This document shows positions 15,192 to 23,976 of a DNA stretch of 64,000 bases, in pieces. The position numbers and the translations under genes were made by a program. Each line of letters opens with the position of its first letter. The first letter of the stretch is position 1. Where the stretch lies: NCBI RefSeq assembly GCF_016906305.1, contig NZ_JADDOL010000019.1, forward strand, positions 1 to 64,000. The letters are read 5' to 3'. The notes below the pieces were generated by a model. It was not told where the DNA came from, searched no databases, and worked only from the letters and a program-made list of their open reading frames with translations. Origin of the DNA: Alloalcanivorax marinus. Its GTDB lineage: Bacteria > Pseudomonadota > Gammaproteobacteria > Pseudomonadales > Alcanivoracaceae.

Positions 15192-15752
15192 ATGTCATTC
15201 AATACCATCGAGATCAATAAACAGCGGCAGGATCTGAGCGGGCGCGAGAGCGTCTGGCTGTTCGGCTACGGGTCGCTGATTTTCAAGGCGGATTTCCCTT
15301 ATCTGGAGCGGCGGCCGGCGAGCATTCGCGGCTGGGCGCGGCGTTTCTGGCAGGGGTCCCACGATCACCGGGGTACGCCGGAATCGCCGGGCCGGGTGCT
15401 GACGCTGGTGGAGAGTCCGGGAACGGTGTGCGCGGGCATGGCCTACCGGGTAGCGCCGGCGGTGTTCGATCATTTGGACGTGCGGGAAAAGAACGGCTAT
15501 TTGCGGTTTTCCACGCCGATGACGTTCGCCGATGGCGGGCACGAGGAGGGTCTGGTGTACATCGCCACGGAGGACAACGCGGCCTTTTTGGGGCCGGCGT
15601 CGGAGGAGATGATCGCGCGGCAGATTGCCGGGAGCCATGGGCCCAGTGGGCCGAATCGGGATTATCTGTTGAACCTGGCCGAGGCGTTGCGGGAGCTGGG
15701 GGCGGAGGATGATCACGTGTTCGCGTTGGAGCGGTTTTTGTTGGCGCTTTGA
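15192..15752 (+). CDS. ChaC-like gamma-glutamylcyclotransferase
   Basis: 186 aa. It has the FGYGSLI motif (residues 24-30) that holds the gamma-glutamyl group and the catalytic glutamate E99 in LDVREKNGY. These enzymes split glutathione or gamma-glutamyl peptides into 5-oxoproline and the remaining peptide in the cytoplasm. The length fits bacterial ChaC. The 3' end overlaps the convergent AraC gene by 40 bp. Confidence 0.9.
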   Translation: MSFNTIEINKQRQDLSGRESVWLFGYGSLIFKADFPYLERRPASIRGWARRFWQGSHDHRGTPESPGRVLTLVESPGTVCAGMAYRVAPAVFDHLDVREKNGYLRFSTPMTFADGGHEEGLVYIATEDNAAFLGPASEEMIARQIAGSHGPSGPNRDYLLNLAEALRELGAEDDHVFALERFLLAL

Positions 15753-16756
15753 CGCATGGCCCGGGGAGTGACGCCAAACCAGCGCTGAAAGGTGCGGCTG
15801 AAGTTGGAGGGGTCCTGGTAGCCCAGGCGTTCGGCGATGCGCTCCACCGGCACCGTGGTTTCCAGCAGGTACCAGGCGGCCAGTTCGCCGCGCACGTCGT
15901 CGAGCAGTTCCTGGTAGCGGGTGCCTTCCGCTTTGAGCTTTCGGATCAGCGTGCGCGGCGACATGGCGAAACGTTCGGCCATGTCTTCCAGTGACGGGTA
16001 GCGGCCGTCACCGTCGAGCAGTTCGATGCCAATGCGCTGGCTGAGCGGGCCGCCGCTTTGCAGTTGCTTGAGTTGGTGCTCGCAGTCCCGCAGGGCGGTG
16101 CGGTGCAGGCCCGGGTCGGCGGTGAGGCAGGGGGTGTCGAGCACCGCCTTGGGCAGGGTGATGGTGAGATGCTCCGCGCCAAAGGTCACCGGGCAGCCCA
16201 GCCGTTCGCTGTAGCGGTCCGCCCAGGCCGGCGCCTCGAAGGGGACCTGGATGCGGGCGTCGCGCAGCCGCCGGGAGGTGACCGTGTCCACCAGTTGGAA
16301 GTAAGTGGCCAGGATCGAGCTGGCGTTGAATTCCCGCACCTCCCCCAGGTCCACCTTTTCGTAAAGCGTCAGCCGCCCTTCCCGTTCATCCTCCTCGAAG
16401 TGAAGTTCCACCAGCTGGAAGCGCACCGCCACGAAGCGGGTCACCACCTTGAGCACGGCGCGCAGGTCCGGCGCGGAGACCACCGCGTAGCCCAGGGGGC
16501 CGTGGGCGGACACCGAGGTGGCGGCGCCGATCTCCAGACCCAGCCACGGCTGGCCGGTGAGCGCCACGGCGCGCCGTTCCAGGCGCGAGACCTGCTCCAG
16601 ACTCAGATAGCGGTGCTCGCCGAGCAGTTGCTCCCATTGCAGCCGGGTGCCCTCGAAAATGGCCTCGTTGTCGAAACCCTTCTCATGCAAATAGGCACAC
16701 ATCAGCCGGGGGTAGACCGGATGGATGGCGGGGCGCAGACGGTCGGTGTCGGCCAT
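15713..16756 (-). CDS. AraC-family regulator, probable regulator of alkB
   Basis: 347 aa from the ATG at 16,756, with AAGGACA upstream. The N-terminal two thirds (HPVYPRLMCAYLHEKGFDNEAIFEGTRLQWEQL onward, GPLGYAVVSAPDLRAVLKVVTRFV) match the AraC ligand-binding domain of OruR/ArgR-type regulators (PF12625). The C-terminal domain has two helix-turn-helix units (SLEDMAERFAMSPRTLIRKLKAEGTRYQELLDD and RIAERLGYQDPSNFSRTFQRWFGVTPRAMR). It is divergent from alkB across 146 bp, and AraC-type activators of alkB are known in alkane degraders. The inducer is inferred to be an alkane or its oxidation product. Confidence 0.9.
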   Translation of the reverse strand: MADTDRLRPAIHPVYPRLMCAYLHEKGFDNEAIFEGTRLQWEQLLGEHRYLSLEQVSRLERRAVALTGQPWLGLEIGAATSVSAHGPLGYAVVSAPDLRAVLKVVTRFVAVRFQLVELHFEEDEREGRLTLYEKVDLGEVREFNASSILATYFQLVDTVTSRRLRDARIQVPFEAPAWADRYSERLGCPVTFGAEHLTITLPKAVLDTPCLTADPGLHRTALRDCEHQLKQLQSGGPLSQRIGIELLDGDGRYPSLEDMAERFAMSPRTLIRKLKAEGTRYQELLDDVRGELAAWYLLETTVPVERIAERLGYQDPSNFSRTFQRWFGVTPRAMRQSANKNRSNANT

Positions 16757-16902
16757 GGGGCTGTCCTTGTTCGCCGGTTGCCGCGTACGGCTGTCACTTT
16801 ATGACGATTTATTGCCACCTTACTCGGTGCTTCGCAAGGTCCGGAGGAGACATTCTGTTTCCATGGATCAATCCGACAACGAATAACAACAGCGAGGCCA
16901 CT
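16757..16902. promoter_or_regulatory. Divergent araC / alkB promoter region
   Basis: The 146-bp gap must hold both start sites. AT-rich patches stand at about 16,795-16,815, and GGAGGAGAC at 16,850. An in-frame ATG at 16,801 would extend AlkB by 34 unusual residues and is judged untranslated. No clear AraC half-site pair can be picked by eye. Confidence 0.5.
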
Positions 16903-18105
16903 ATGAGCAAGGCAGGCGTCTTCACCGGACCCTCCGGGGTCGTGTACCGGGACCGCAAGCGCAAGCTGTGGTTCACGTCCATCTTCGTGCCGGCGATCGT
17001 GTTCGTGGGCCCGGCCCTCTACTTCGCCACCGACAACGCCTGGATGCTGTGGGTGCCGCTGGTGTTCTACTACCTGACCGTGCCGGTGCTGGACATGATC
17101 ATCGGCGAGGACCTGAGCAACCCGCCGGAAGAGATCGTGCCGCAGCTGGAGGCGGACCCGTATTACCGCTGGGTGACCTATGCCCTGGTGCCGCTGATCT
17201 GGGGCGCCTGGTTCTTCGGCGCCTGGTTCGTGGGCACCCAGGATCTGCCCTGGTACGGCGTGCTGGCGATGATCTACCTGATCGGTGGCACCTGCGGCGT
17301 GGGCATCAACCTGGGCCACGAGATGGGCCATAAGAAAGGCAAAGGCGAGCGCTGGCTGGCCAAGTTCGTGCTGGCTCCCTGCGCCTACGGCCACTTCTTC
17401 ATCGAGCACAACAAGGGCCACCATAAGGACGTGGCCACGCCGGAGGATCCGGCCTCCTCGCGCATGGGCGAGAGCATCTGGAAGTTCGTGCTGCGGGAAA
17501 TCCCCGGCGCCGCCAAACGGGCCTGGCGCCTGGAGAAGGAACGCCTGGAAGCCCAGGGCAAGTCGGTCTGGTCCCTGGAGAACGAGATCATCCAGCCGGC
17601 CATCATCACCGCCGTGGCCTGGGGTCTGGTGCTGGCGATCTTCGGCATCGGCCTGCTGCCCTACATTCTGGGCACCGCCTTCTGGGGCGCCTTCCAGCTC
17701 ACCTCCGCCAACTACATCGAGCATTACGGGCTGCTGCGCCACAAAACCGCCAGCGGCCGCTACGAGCGCACCCAGCCGTACCACAGCTGGAACAGCAACC
17801 ACATGTTCTCCAACTGGGCCACCTTCCACCTGCAGCGTCATTCCGACCACCACGCCCACCCGACCCGGCGCTACCAGAGCCTGCGCCATTTCGAGAACCT
17901 GCCCACCCTGCCCAACGGCTACTTCGGCATGTTCTTTATCAGCTACTTCCCGCCGCTCTGGTACAAGGTGATGGACAAGCGTCTGCTGGAACACGCCGGC
18001 TACGACGCGCGCAATATCAACTTCGACCCGGCCAAGCGTGACAAGCTGATCCGCAAGTACGGCATCCAGTACGGGGACGCGCCGGCGAAGATCGCCGCCA
18101 GCTGA
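16903..18105 (+). CDS. alkB: Alkane 1-monooxygenase (integral-membrane diiron hydroxylase)
   Basis: 400 aa from the ATG at 16,903. It hydroxylates the terminal carbon of medium-chain n-alkanes with O2 and electrons from rubredoxin. All histidine boxes are present: HEMGH (139-143), EHNKGHH (168-174), the AlkB signature NYIEHYGLLRH (270-280) and LQRHSDHH (310-317). Six hydrophobic helices surround them. GxNxGHE and the HKDVATPEDPASSR stretch separate it from fatty-acid desaturases. No rubredoxin gene is adjacent, so electrons must come from elsewhere in the genome. Control is probably by the divergent AraC protein. Confidence 0.97.
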   Translation: MSKAGVFTGPSGVVYRDRKRKLWFTSIFVPAIVFVGPALYFATDNAWMLWVPLVFYYLTVPVLDMIIGEDLSNPPEEIVPQLEADPYYRWVTYALVPLIWGAWFFGAWFVGTQDLPWYGVLAMIYLIGGTCGVGINLGHEMGHKKGKGERWLAKFVLAPCAYGHFFIEHNKGHHKDVATPEDPASSRMGESIWKFVLREIPGAAKRAWRLEKERLEAQGKSVWSLENEIIQPAIITAVAWGLVLAIFGIGLLPYILGTAFWGAFQLTSANYIEHYGLLRHKTASGRYERTQPYHSWNSNHMFSNWATFHLQRHSDHHAHPTRRYQSLRHFENLPTLPNGYFGMFFISYFPPLWYKVMDKRLLEHAGYDARNINFDPAKRDKLIRKYGIQYGDAPAKIAAS

Positions 18106-18150
18106 CACCCACCACCGGCCGGCGCGCCGCTTGTCACTCCCGCCCCTTTT

Positions 18151-18173
18151 AATGATAATTGTTCGCATTATCA
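18151..18173 (+). promoter_or_regulatory. Fur box
   Basis: AATGATAATTGTTCGCATTATC matches the GATAAT-rich Fur consensus well: ATGATAAT on the left and GCATTATC on the right as inverted hexamers. It lies 20 bp ahead of the sigma-factor start. Fur-Fe2+ binding would shut off the sigma/anti-sigma/receptor genes under iron sufficiency. Confidence 0.75.
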
Positions 18174-18192
18174 GAAAAGGGGTGGGGTGAGC

Positions 18193-18771
18193 ATGACATC
18201 AAGGTCGTTGTCGGTGCCCCGGCGAGGGGATACCGCCGGGGCGCCCTCAGGCGCGATGCCGGACATCGGTCTGCTCTACCACCAACACCACGGCTGGCTG
18301 TTCAACTGGCTGCGGCGCAAGCTGCTCTGCCCCCAGGACGCCGCCGACCTTTCCCACGACACCTTCGTCCGCCTGATCACCGGCGCGCCGCCACAGCTGG
18401 TGGAGCCCCGCGCCTATTTGCTGGTGATCGCCAGCCGCCTGCTGATCAACCGCAACCAGCGCCAGCGCATCGAGCGCGAGGCGCTGCACAGCGTGGCGGT
18501 GTTGCTGGAGGGTCGGGATCGACGCGGGCCGGAGCAGGTGGTGGGCGCCCGGGATCTGCTCTCCCGGGTGCTGCATCTGCTGCTGGAGGAACTGCCGGAG
18601 AAACCACGCCGGGCGTTTTTGCTGGCACGGCTGGACGGCCTCGGCTATCGCGCCATCGGCGAGCGGCTGGGCGTCTCCGAAAGCAGCGTCAAACAGTATC
18701 TGGCCCGCTGCCTGGCGCACTGCCACGAGCGGCTCTATGACGCCCTGGAGCAGGGTGCCCGGCATGAGTGA
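18193..18771 (+). CDS. fecI: FecI-type ECF sigma factor
   Basis: 192 aa from the ATG at 18,193 (a GTG 6 bp upstream is possible; GGGGTG precedes both). Region 2 is LLYHQHHGWLFNWLRRKLLCPQDAADLSHDTFVRLI. Region 4 is LSRVLHLLLEELPEKPRRAFLLARLDGLGYRAIGERLGVSESSVKQYLARCLAHC. This is the iron-starvation ECF subfamily that recruits RNA polymerase to a siderophore-receptor promoter. A Fur box lies directly upstream. The stop overlaps the fecR start by 8 bp. Confidence 0.93.
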   Translation: MTSRSLSVPRRGDTAGAPSGAMPDIGLLYHQHHGWLFNWLRRKLLCPQDAADLSHDTFVRLITGAPPQLVEPRAYLLVIASRLLINRNQRQRIEREALHSVAVLLEGRDRRGPEQVVGARDLLSRVLHLLLEELPEKPRRAFLLARLDGLGYRAIGERLGVSESSVKQYLARCLAHCHERLYDALEQGARHE

Positions 18772-19660
18772 GCGGGCGGCATTGCGCGACCAGGCGGCGG
18801 ACTGGGTGGTGGCCCTGCACCAGGCCGATGGCCGGGAGCGGGCGGAGCTGGAGCGCCGTTGCCAGGCCTGGCAGGACCAGGACGAGCGGCACCGCACCCT
18901 GTTCCGCCAGATGCAAACCCTGTGGAACGGCCTGGACGCCGACCCGCCGCGCCGGGCGCGGCCCGGTCTTTGGGTGCTGTGGCTGCTGATCGGCCTGATC
19001 GCCTGGCAATTACCGTGGACGCTATGGCGCGGCGATGCCCACACCGGCGCCGGCGAGCGCCTGGTGATCGACCTGGACGACGGCAGCCGCCTGACTCTGG
19101 ACGCGGGCAGCGCCGTGCGCCTGGACCTGAACGCCGACCTGCGCCGGGTGCACCTGCTGCGGGGCCGGGTGTTCGCGCGGGTGGCCAAGGACCCCAACCG
19201 GCCGTTCCAGATCGTCACCCGCCATGGGCTCGCCGAGGCGCTGGGCACCGAGTACAGCGTGCGGCTGGTGGACGGCGCCACCCGGGTGGCGGTGAAGGAG
19301 TCCTCCGTGCGGGTCACGCCGGCCGGCCACCCCTCCGCCGCCCGGGTGCTGCGGGCCGGCCAGGGCGCCACCCTCACCCGTCGCACGGTGAGCCCGCCGG
19401 CGCCGCTGCCGCCGGGCGGCTTTGAATGGCGCCGGGGCCGGCTGGTGTTCAACGATGCGCCGCTGAGCCGGGTGCTCGACGAGCTGGGCCGGCACCGCCC
19501 CGGGCTGCTGCTGGCCAGCCCGTCGCTGCCGGAGGGCCTGCACTTCACCGGCGTGCTGCCCGCCGACGACAGCGACCGGGCCCTGGCGGTGCTGGCCGAT
19601 GCGCTGCCGGTGCGGGTGCATCGGCTGACCGCCTATGCGGTATGGGTCGGCGGCCGCTGA
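18764..19660 (+). CDS. fecR: FecR-type anti-sigma / sigma regulator
   Basis: 298 aa from the ATG at 18,764. The N-terminal cytoplasmic domain that binds the sigma factor is present (RDQAADWVVALHQADGRERAELERRCQAWQDQDERHRTLFRQMQTLW). One transmembrane segment follows (LWVLWLLIGLIAWQLPWTL), then the periplasmic FecR domain (ERLVIDLDDGSRLTLDAGSAVRLDL, VKESSVRVTP) and an STN-like C-terminal domain (RLVFNDAPLSRVLDELGRH). It passes the receptor's ligand signal to FecI. Translationally coupled to fecI. Confidence 0.92.
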   Translation: MSERAALRDQAADWVVALHQADGRERAELERRCQAWQDQDERHRTLFRQMQTLWNGLDADPPRRARPGLWVLWLLIGLIAWQLPWTLWRGDAHTGAGERLVIDLDDGSRLTLDAGSAVRLDLNADLRRVHLLRGRVFARVAKDPNRPFQIVTRHGLAEALGTEYSVRLVDGATRVAVKESSVRVTPAGHPSAARVLRAGQGATLTRRTVSPPAPLPPGGFEWRRGRLVFNDAPLSRVLDELGRHRPGLLLASPSLPEGLHFTGVLPADDSDRALAVLADALPVRVHRLTAYAVWVGGR

Positions 19661-19727
19661 ATTTTTTCTGCCCGATTTGTTCCCTCGCCGGTCATGGAAG
19701 GTAAAAGGCCTCAACAGGAGACGCTTC

Positions 19728-22043
19728 ATGCCTTCTTTTCCGACCCCGCGGCTGGCCGGTGCCTGCCTGATCGCCACCCTGGCGATGCCCGTCGGCGCCG
19801 CGCCCCTCGACCTGCCCGCCCAGCCGCTGGATCAGGCGGTCACCGAACTGGCCCGCCAGACCGGGCTGACCATCGGCGGTGACGCCGGCCTGCTGCGCGG
19901 CCACCGGGCGCCGGCGCTGAACGGCGACTACGCGCCGCTGGATGCTCTGCGGCTGCTGCTGGCCGGCACCGACGTGAGCTTCCGGGTGACCGGCGACGAC
20001 AGCGTGATTCTGGAGCAGGGCAATACTCTGGAAGCGGTGGAGGTGAACGGCGAGGCGGAGCGCGCCGGCCTGGCGCCGGTGTACGGTTATGTGGCCCGGC
20101 AAAGCATCACCGCCACCAAAAGCAACGTGGCGCTCAAGGAAACCCCGCAGTCGGTGTCGGTGGTGACCCGCGAACAGATGGAGAACCAGAACGCCCAGAC
20201 CCTGGACCAGGCCCTGGCCTACACCCCCGGCGTGCAATCGCTCACCGGCGGCGCCAACAGCACCACCAGCGACGGCCTGCAGATCCGCGGCTTCAACGTG
20301 ACCGGGGCCAGCCCGTTCTATCTGAACGGCGCCAAACTGGCCCGCAACACCTTCAGCAGCACCGTGGAGCCCTACGGCATGGAGCGCATCGAGCTGCTGC
20401 GCGGGCCGGCTTCGATCCTGTACGGCGCCGCCGCCCCCGGCGGCGTGGTCAACATGGTCAGCAAGCTGCCCACCCGGCAACCGCTGCGTGAGATCCGGTT
20501 GCAGGGCGGCAGCCATGACCGGCGCCAACTGGCGGCGGATGTGAGCGGCCCGCTCACCGACGATGGCACCCTCGCCTATCGGGTCACCGGGCTGACCCGG
20601 GACAGCGATGCCATGGTGGACCACATTCCCGATGACCGGGACTTCCTGCAGGGCGCGCTGTCCTGGCAGCCCACCGACGCCACCCGGCTGACCGTGTTCG
20701 CCACCTACCAGAAGAACGACACCACCTACGTCTACGGCCTGCCCGCCGCCGGCACCGTGCAGCCCAACCCCAATGGCCGCATCGACCGGGACCGCTTCAC
20801 CGGCGAGCCGGGCTTCAACGAGTTCGTCTCCGAGAGCTACACCCTGGGCTATCTGCTCAACCATCGCGTCAGCGACAACTGGACCTTCCGGCAGAATGCC
20901 CTCTACTTCACCGCCGACGCCGACTACGCCGACATCTTCGTCGGCGGTTACGCCGCCGACCAGCGCACCGTCACGCGCGGCGCCTACGCCCGCCAGGACG
21001 ACAACCACAGCTGGAGCCTGGACAACCAGCTCGAAGGCGTCTTCGACCTGGGGCGGGTGCGCCACACCGTGTTGTTCGGCGTGGACTACAACGAGCAGAG
21101 CTTCGCCCGCGAACAGTACAGCGGCACCGTGGCGACACTGGACCTGTACGCGCCGGTGTACGGTTCGCCGGTGACGTTGGGCAACGCGCCGATCACCGAC
21201 TATGAATCCGATAACCGGCAGATCGGTTTCTACGCCCAGGACCACATCAAGGTGGACGACCGCTGGGTGGTCCTGCTGGGCGGCCGCTACGACCGCTTCG
21301 ACAACGAACAGCGCGACCGGCTCACCGGCGACCGCGCGACCACCTACGACGACAGCACCTTCACCGGCCGCGCCGGCCTGGTGTACCTGTTCGACAACGG
21401 CTGGGCGCCCTACCTGAGCTACTCGCAGTCCTTCGAACCGGTGGAGAGCAGTACCGGCATCAACTACGACCCCACCGAAGGCGAGCAGTACGAAGCCGGT
21501 CTGCGCTACGCCCCGGATAGTCGCAATCTGTCGGTGACGCTGTCGGTCTACGACCTGACCCAACAGAACGTACTCACCACCGACCCGACCGGCGGCCCGC
21601 AAATTCAGGAAGGGGAAGTCCGCTCCCGGGGCGCGGAGCTGGAGGCCCGCGCGGAGTTCGACAATGGCCTGAGCCTGATCGCCGGCTACGCCTACACCAA
21701 CGCGGAGGTCACCAAGAGCAACAACGGCAACCAAGGCAACGAGCCCGGCGCCGTGCCCGAGCACAGCGCCTCGCTGTGGGCGGACTACCGTTTCGGCGGC
21801 GCGCTCAGCAACCTGAACGTGGGCGCCGGTGCCCGCTACATTGGCAGCACCTATGACCTGGGCAATACCGTGCGCGTACCGGATTACACCGTGTACGACG
21901 CCCTGGTCGGCTACTGGCTCAACGACTGGCGCCTGGCGCTCAACGTGCAGAACCTGACCGACGAGGACTACGCCACCTGCACCTACCTGTGCTTCTACGG
22001 CCAGGAACGCACCTACACCGCCACGGTGACCTACCGCTGGTAG
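19728..22043 (+). CDS. TonB-dependent siderophore receptor (transducer type)
   Basis: 771 aa from the ATG at 19,728, preceded by AGGAG. A signal peptide (ending VGAA) is followed by an N-terminal STN signalling domain (LDLPAQPLDQAVTELARQTGLTI, residues about 28-95), a plug domain (ETPQSVSVVTREQMENQNAQTLDQALAYTPGVQ, RIELLRGPASILYGAAAPGGVVNMV), and a 22-strand barrel ending in the aromatic residue W. The C-terminal NLTDEDYATCTYLCFYGQERT stretch is typical of the FhuA/FoxA hydroxamate-siderophore group. The STN domain and the fecIR genes indicate ligand-dependent self-induction. The exact siderophore is not determinable. Confidence 0.93.
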   Translation: MPSFPTPRLAGACLIATLAMPVGAAPLDLPAQPLDQAVTELARQTGLTIGGDAGLLRGHRAPALNGDYAPLDALRLLLAGTDVSFRVTGDDSVILEQGNTLEAVEVNGEAERAGLAPVYGYVARQSITATKSNVALKETPQSVSVVTREQMENQNAQTLDQALAYTPGVQSLTGGANSTTSDGLQIRGFNVTGASPFYLNGAKLARNTFSSTVEPYGMERIELLRGPASILYGAAAPGGVVNMVSKLPTRQPLREIRLQGGSHDRRQLAADVSGPLTDDGTLAYRVTGLTRDSDAMVDHIPDDRDFLQGALSWQPTDATRLTVFATYQKNDTTYVYGLPAAGTVQPNPNGRIDRDRFTGEPGFNEFVSESYTLGYLLNHRVSDNWTFRQNALYFTADADYADIFVGGYAADQRTVTRGAYARQDDNHSWSLDNQLEGVFDLGRVRHTVLFGVDYNEQSFAREQYSGTVATLDLYAPVYGSPVTLGNAPITDYESDNRQIGFYAQDHIKVDDRWVVLLGGRYDRFDNEQRDRLTGDRATTYDDSTFTGRAGLVYLFDNGWAPYLSYSQSFEPVESSTGINYDPTEGEQYEAGLRYAPDSRNLSVTLSVYDLTQQNVLTTDPTGGPQIQEGEVRSRGAELEARAEFDNGLSLIAGYAYTNAEVTKSNNGNQGNEPGAVPEHSASLWADYRFGGALSNLNVGAGARYIGSTYDLGNTVRVPDYTVYDALVGYWLNDWRLALNVQNLTDEDYATCTYLCFYGQERTYTATVTYRW

Positions 22044-23812
22044 GGCCGCCCGGCGATGATCGCCTTGATGCGTTGTACGCTGAGGTCCGCCTGGTCCGGG
22101 TCGCGATAGGGCGAGGCCGGCGCGGCCAGGGCGCGCAATGACCGCCCGGCCGGTTCGTCACCGGGCAGGGGCCGGCCGGCGCAGTCCGTGCGCCGCGCCG
22201 GCACCGTGCCGTCGATGAAATAACGCAGCACCGGCAGGTCCACGCAGTCGGTTTCGTAGGGGAAGACACCGTGGGTGTATTCCTCTTCCACGTAAATCAG
22301 GCGCGCCGCCGGGAGTTGATCGAACAGCGCCATTGCGCCTTCGGTCAGCGTTAGGGCGTCGTACTGGGACTGCACCATCAACAGGGTGCCGGCCTCGGCC
22401 ACCGCCGCCGCCGAAGGCTTGCTCACCGACGGCCCGCCCCAGTACAGACAGGGCTGGGCGGTGATGCCGCCGCCCAGCAGCGGGTAGGTCACGGCGTACT
22501 GGTCGCCCAGGGTCACCCAGTAATCCCGCTCCGTCCGTGACGCGGTGTCATTGCAGACCACCGCGAGAAAGGTGGCCGCCATGCGCCCCAGGTCGACCGG
22601 CTCCGGGGGCTCGCTCCGCCGTTCGAGGTAGGTATCAATAAGCTGATGGGTGGCCTCCCGGAGGCGGGTATCGTCCTCGGCGCGAGCCACCAGCGTGCCA
22701 CGGTCGTCCAGCGCCTGGTGCAGTTGCGCTGCCTCGGCATCCGGGGCCGCGTCGAGCAGTTCGCCCAATATCGACAGGGTCTTGTAGGCCAGCAGATTTT
22801 CCTCGGTAAGCCGGCGGTTGCCCAGCTGCAGGCTTTCGGCGGCCAGCGCTTTCAGGTCGCTGGGCAGGCGGCCGAAGACGTCCCGGAAGGCGTCCTCCGA
22901 ATCGCCCAGACCAAACCGGTCCGGATGACGGCTGGCATAGCCGGCCAGCACCTGGTCCATCACCCGCTGGGAGGCGCGGACCTGGCTCCTGGATGCCTCA
23001 TCGAAATCGGCGCTGAAATCCATGCTGCTGTCCAGCAACATCCGGCCCACGCGGTGGGGGTAGCGCGCCGCGTACCAGGCGCCCAGCCAGGTGCCGTAGG
23101 AATAGCCGATGTAGTTAAGCCTCGGGTCGCCCAGCAGACCACGCATCAGATCCAGGTCGTGCACGGTCTGCTCGGTGTTGATGTAGCGGGCCAGCGGATT
23201 CTTCAGGCAGGTGCGCGCCTTCAGGCCGGCGTTGTACAACAGGGCCTCGATGTTGTCGGCGGAGCGGTCGTCGGAGGCGAAGCGCGCCGGCCGGTACAGC
23301 TCATTGGACTCGCACGACAGCGCACTGCTGGCGCCGGTGCCCCGGGGCGAGAACCCGATCAGGTCATAACGCTTTGACATCTCGCGGCGCAGCGCGCCGC
23401 CGGGCGTGGCCGGATCCGCGCCGGTCCAGAGCGCGCCAAAGTGGCTGGCGAGGCCCAGGCCGTCGCCACCGGGGCCTCCGGGATTGAAGAACAGCGCGCC
23501 CAGTTTCCGGGCCGGCTCTTCCGCCGCCACCTTCATCACCGCCAGGCTCACCTCTCCCCGGCGCGGCGCCCGGTAGTCCATGGGCGCCCGCACCTGGGCG
23601 CACCGAACCCGGTCCTCCAGCTCGGCGGGCAGCCCCTCGGGGCTCCCGAGGATGGACGGATCGCACGGCTGCCAGTCCAGCGTTTGCTGCCGGTACCCGG
23701 CCAGCGGATCCGGCGGCACCGCCCCGTCGGAATCCGACCCACCCCCACACGCGGCCACCACGGCACACAGGCACACCACCGACAGGCGGCGCGCGAAAGA
23801 CAAAGCGCTCAT
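22031..23812 (-). CDS. Secreted alpha/beta hydrolase lipoprotein, tripeptidyl-aminopeptidase-like (S33)
   Basis: 593 aa from the ATG at 23,812. Signal peptide with lipobox VVAAC (C22), so it is a lipid-anchored cell-envelope enzyme. The oxyanion strand NPGGPGGDGLG (110-120), the nucleophile S238 in GYSYGTWLGA, the acid in QSQYDALT and the base in EEEYTHGVF form the expected hydrolase triad. A TAP-like C-terminal domain carries the last two. Related Streptomyces enzymes remove tripeptides from N-termini; the native substrate here is unknown. It overlaps the receptor gene by 13 bp convergently. Confidence 0.85.
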   Translation of the reverse strand: MSALSFARRLSVVCLCAVVAACGGGSDSDGAVPPDPLAGYRQQTLDWQPCDPSILGSPEGLPAELEDRVRCAQVRAPMDYRAPRRGEVSLAVMKVAAEEPARKLGALFFNPGGPGGDGLGLASHFGALWTGADPATPGGALRREMSKRYDLIGFSPRGTGASSALSCESNELYRPARFASDDRSADNIEALLYNAGLKARTCLKNPLARYINTEQTVHDLDLMRGLLGDPRLNYIGYSYGTWLGAWYAARYPHRVGRMLLDSSMDFSADFDEASRSQVRASQRVMDQVLAGYASRHPDRFGLGDSEDAFRDVFGRLPSDLKALAAESLQLGNRRLTEENLLAYKTLSILGELLDAAPDAEAAQLHQALDDRGTLVARAEDDTRLREATHQLIDTYLERRSEPPEPVDLGRMAATFLAVVCNDTASRTERDYWVTLGDQYAVTYPLLGGGITAQPCLYWGGPSVSKPSAAAVAEAGTLLMVQSQYDALTLTEGAMALFDQLPAARLIYVEEEYTHGVFPYETDCVDLPVLRYFIDGTVPARRTDCAGRPLPGDEPAGRSLRALAAPASPYRDPDQADLSVQRIKAIIAGRPYQR

Positions 23813-23976
23813 TGCATGAATTCCTTTGTTTTTGTTCACCCCAAAGCGCCGACGGCCCGGTCACCCTGGCCGGCCCGCCAACCTGATCAGTCTACTCAAC
23901 CAGCACGAAACCGGGAACGGCTTCCGCCCTCCAAGATCGGCTTGATCACCCCCGTCGCGGCCCCTAGCATTGGCGA

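Noticed and set aside
16702..18168. 488-codon minus-strand frame across alkB
   Set aside because: It is antisense to the histidine-rich alkB gene, with His/Val/Ala-biased shadow composition and no domain; alkB is unmistakable.
19692..21764. 690-codon minus-strand frame opposite the TonB receptor
   Set aside because: High-GC antisense shadow with low-complexity Val/Ala/Gly/His composition and no motifs.
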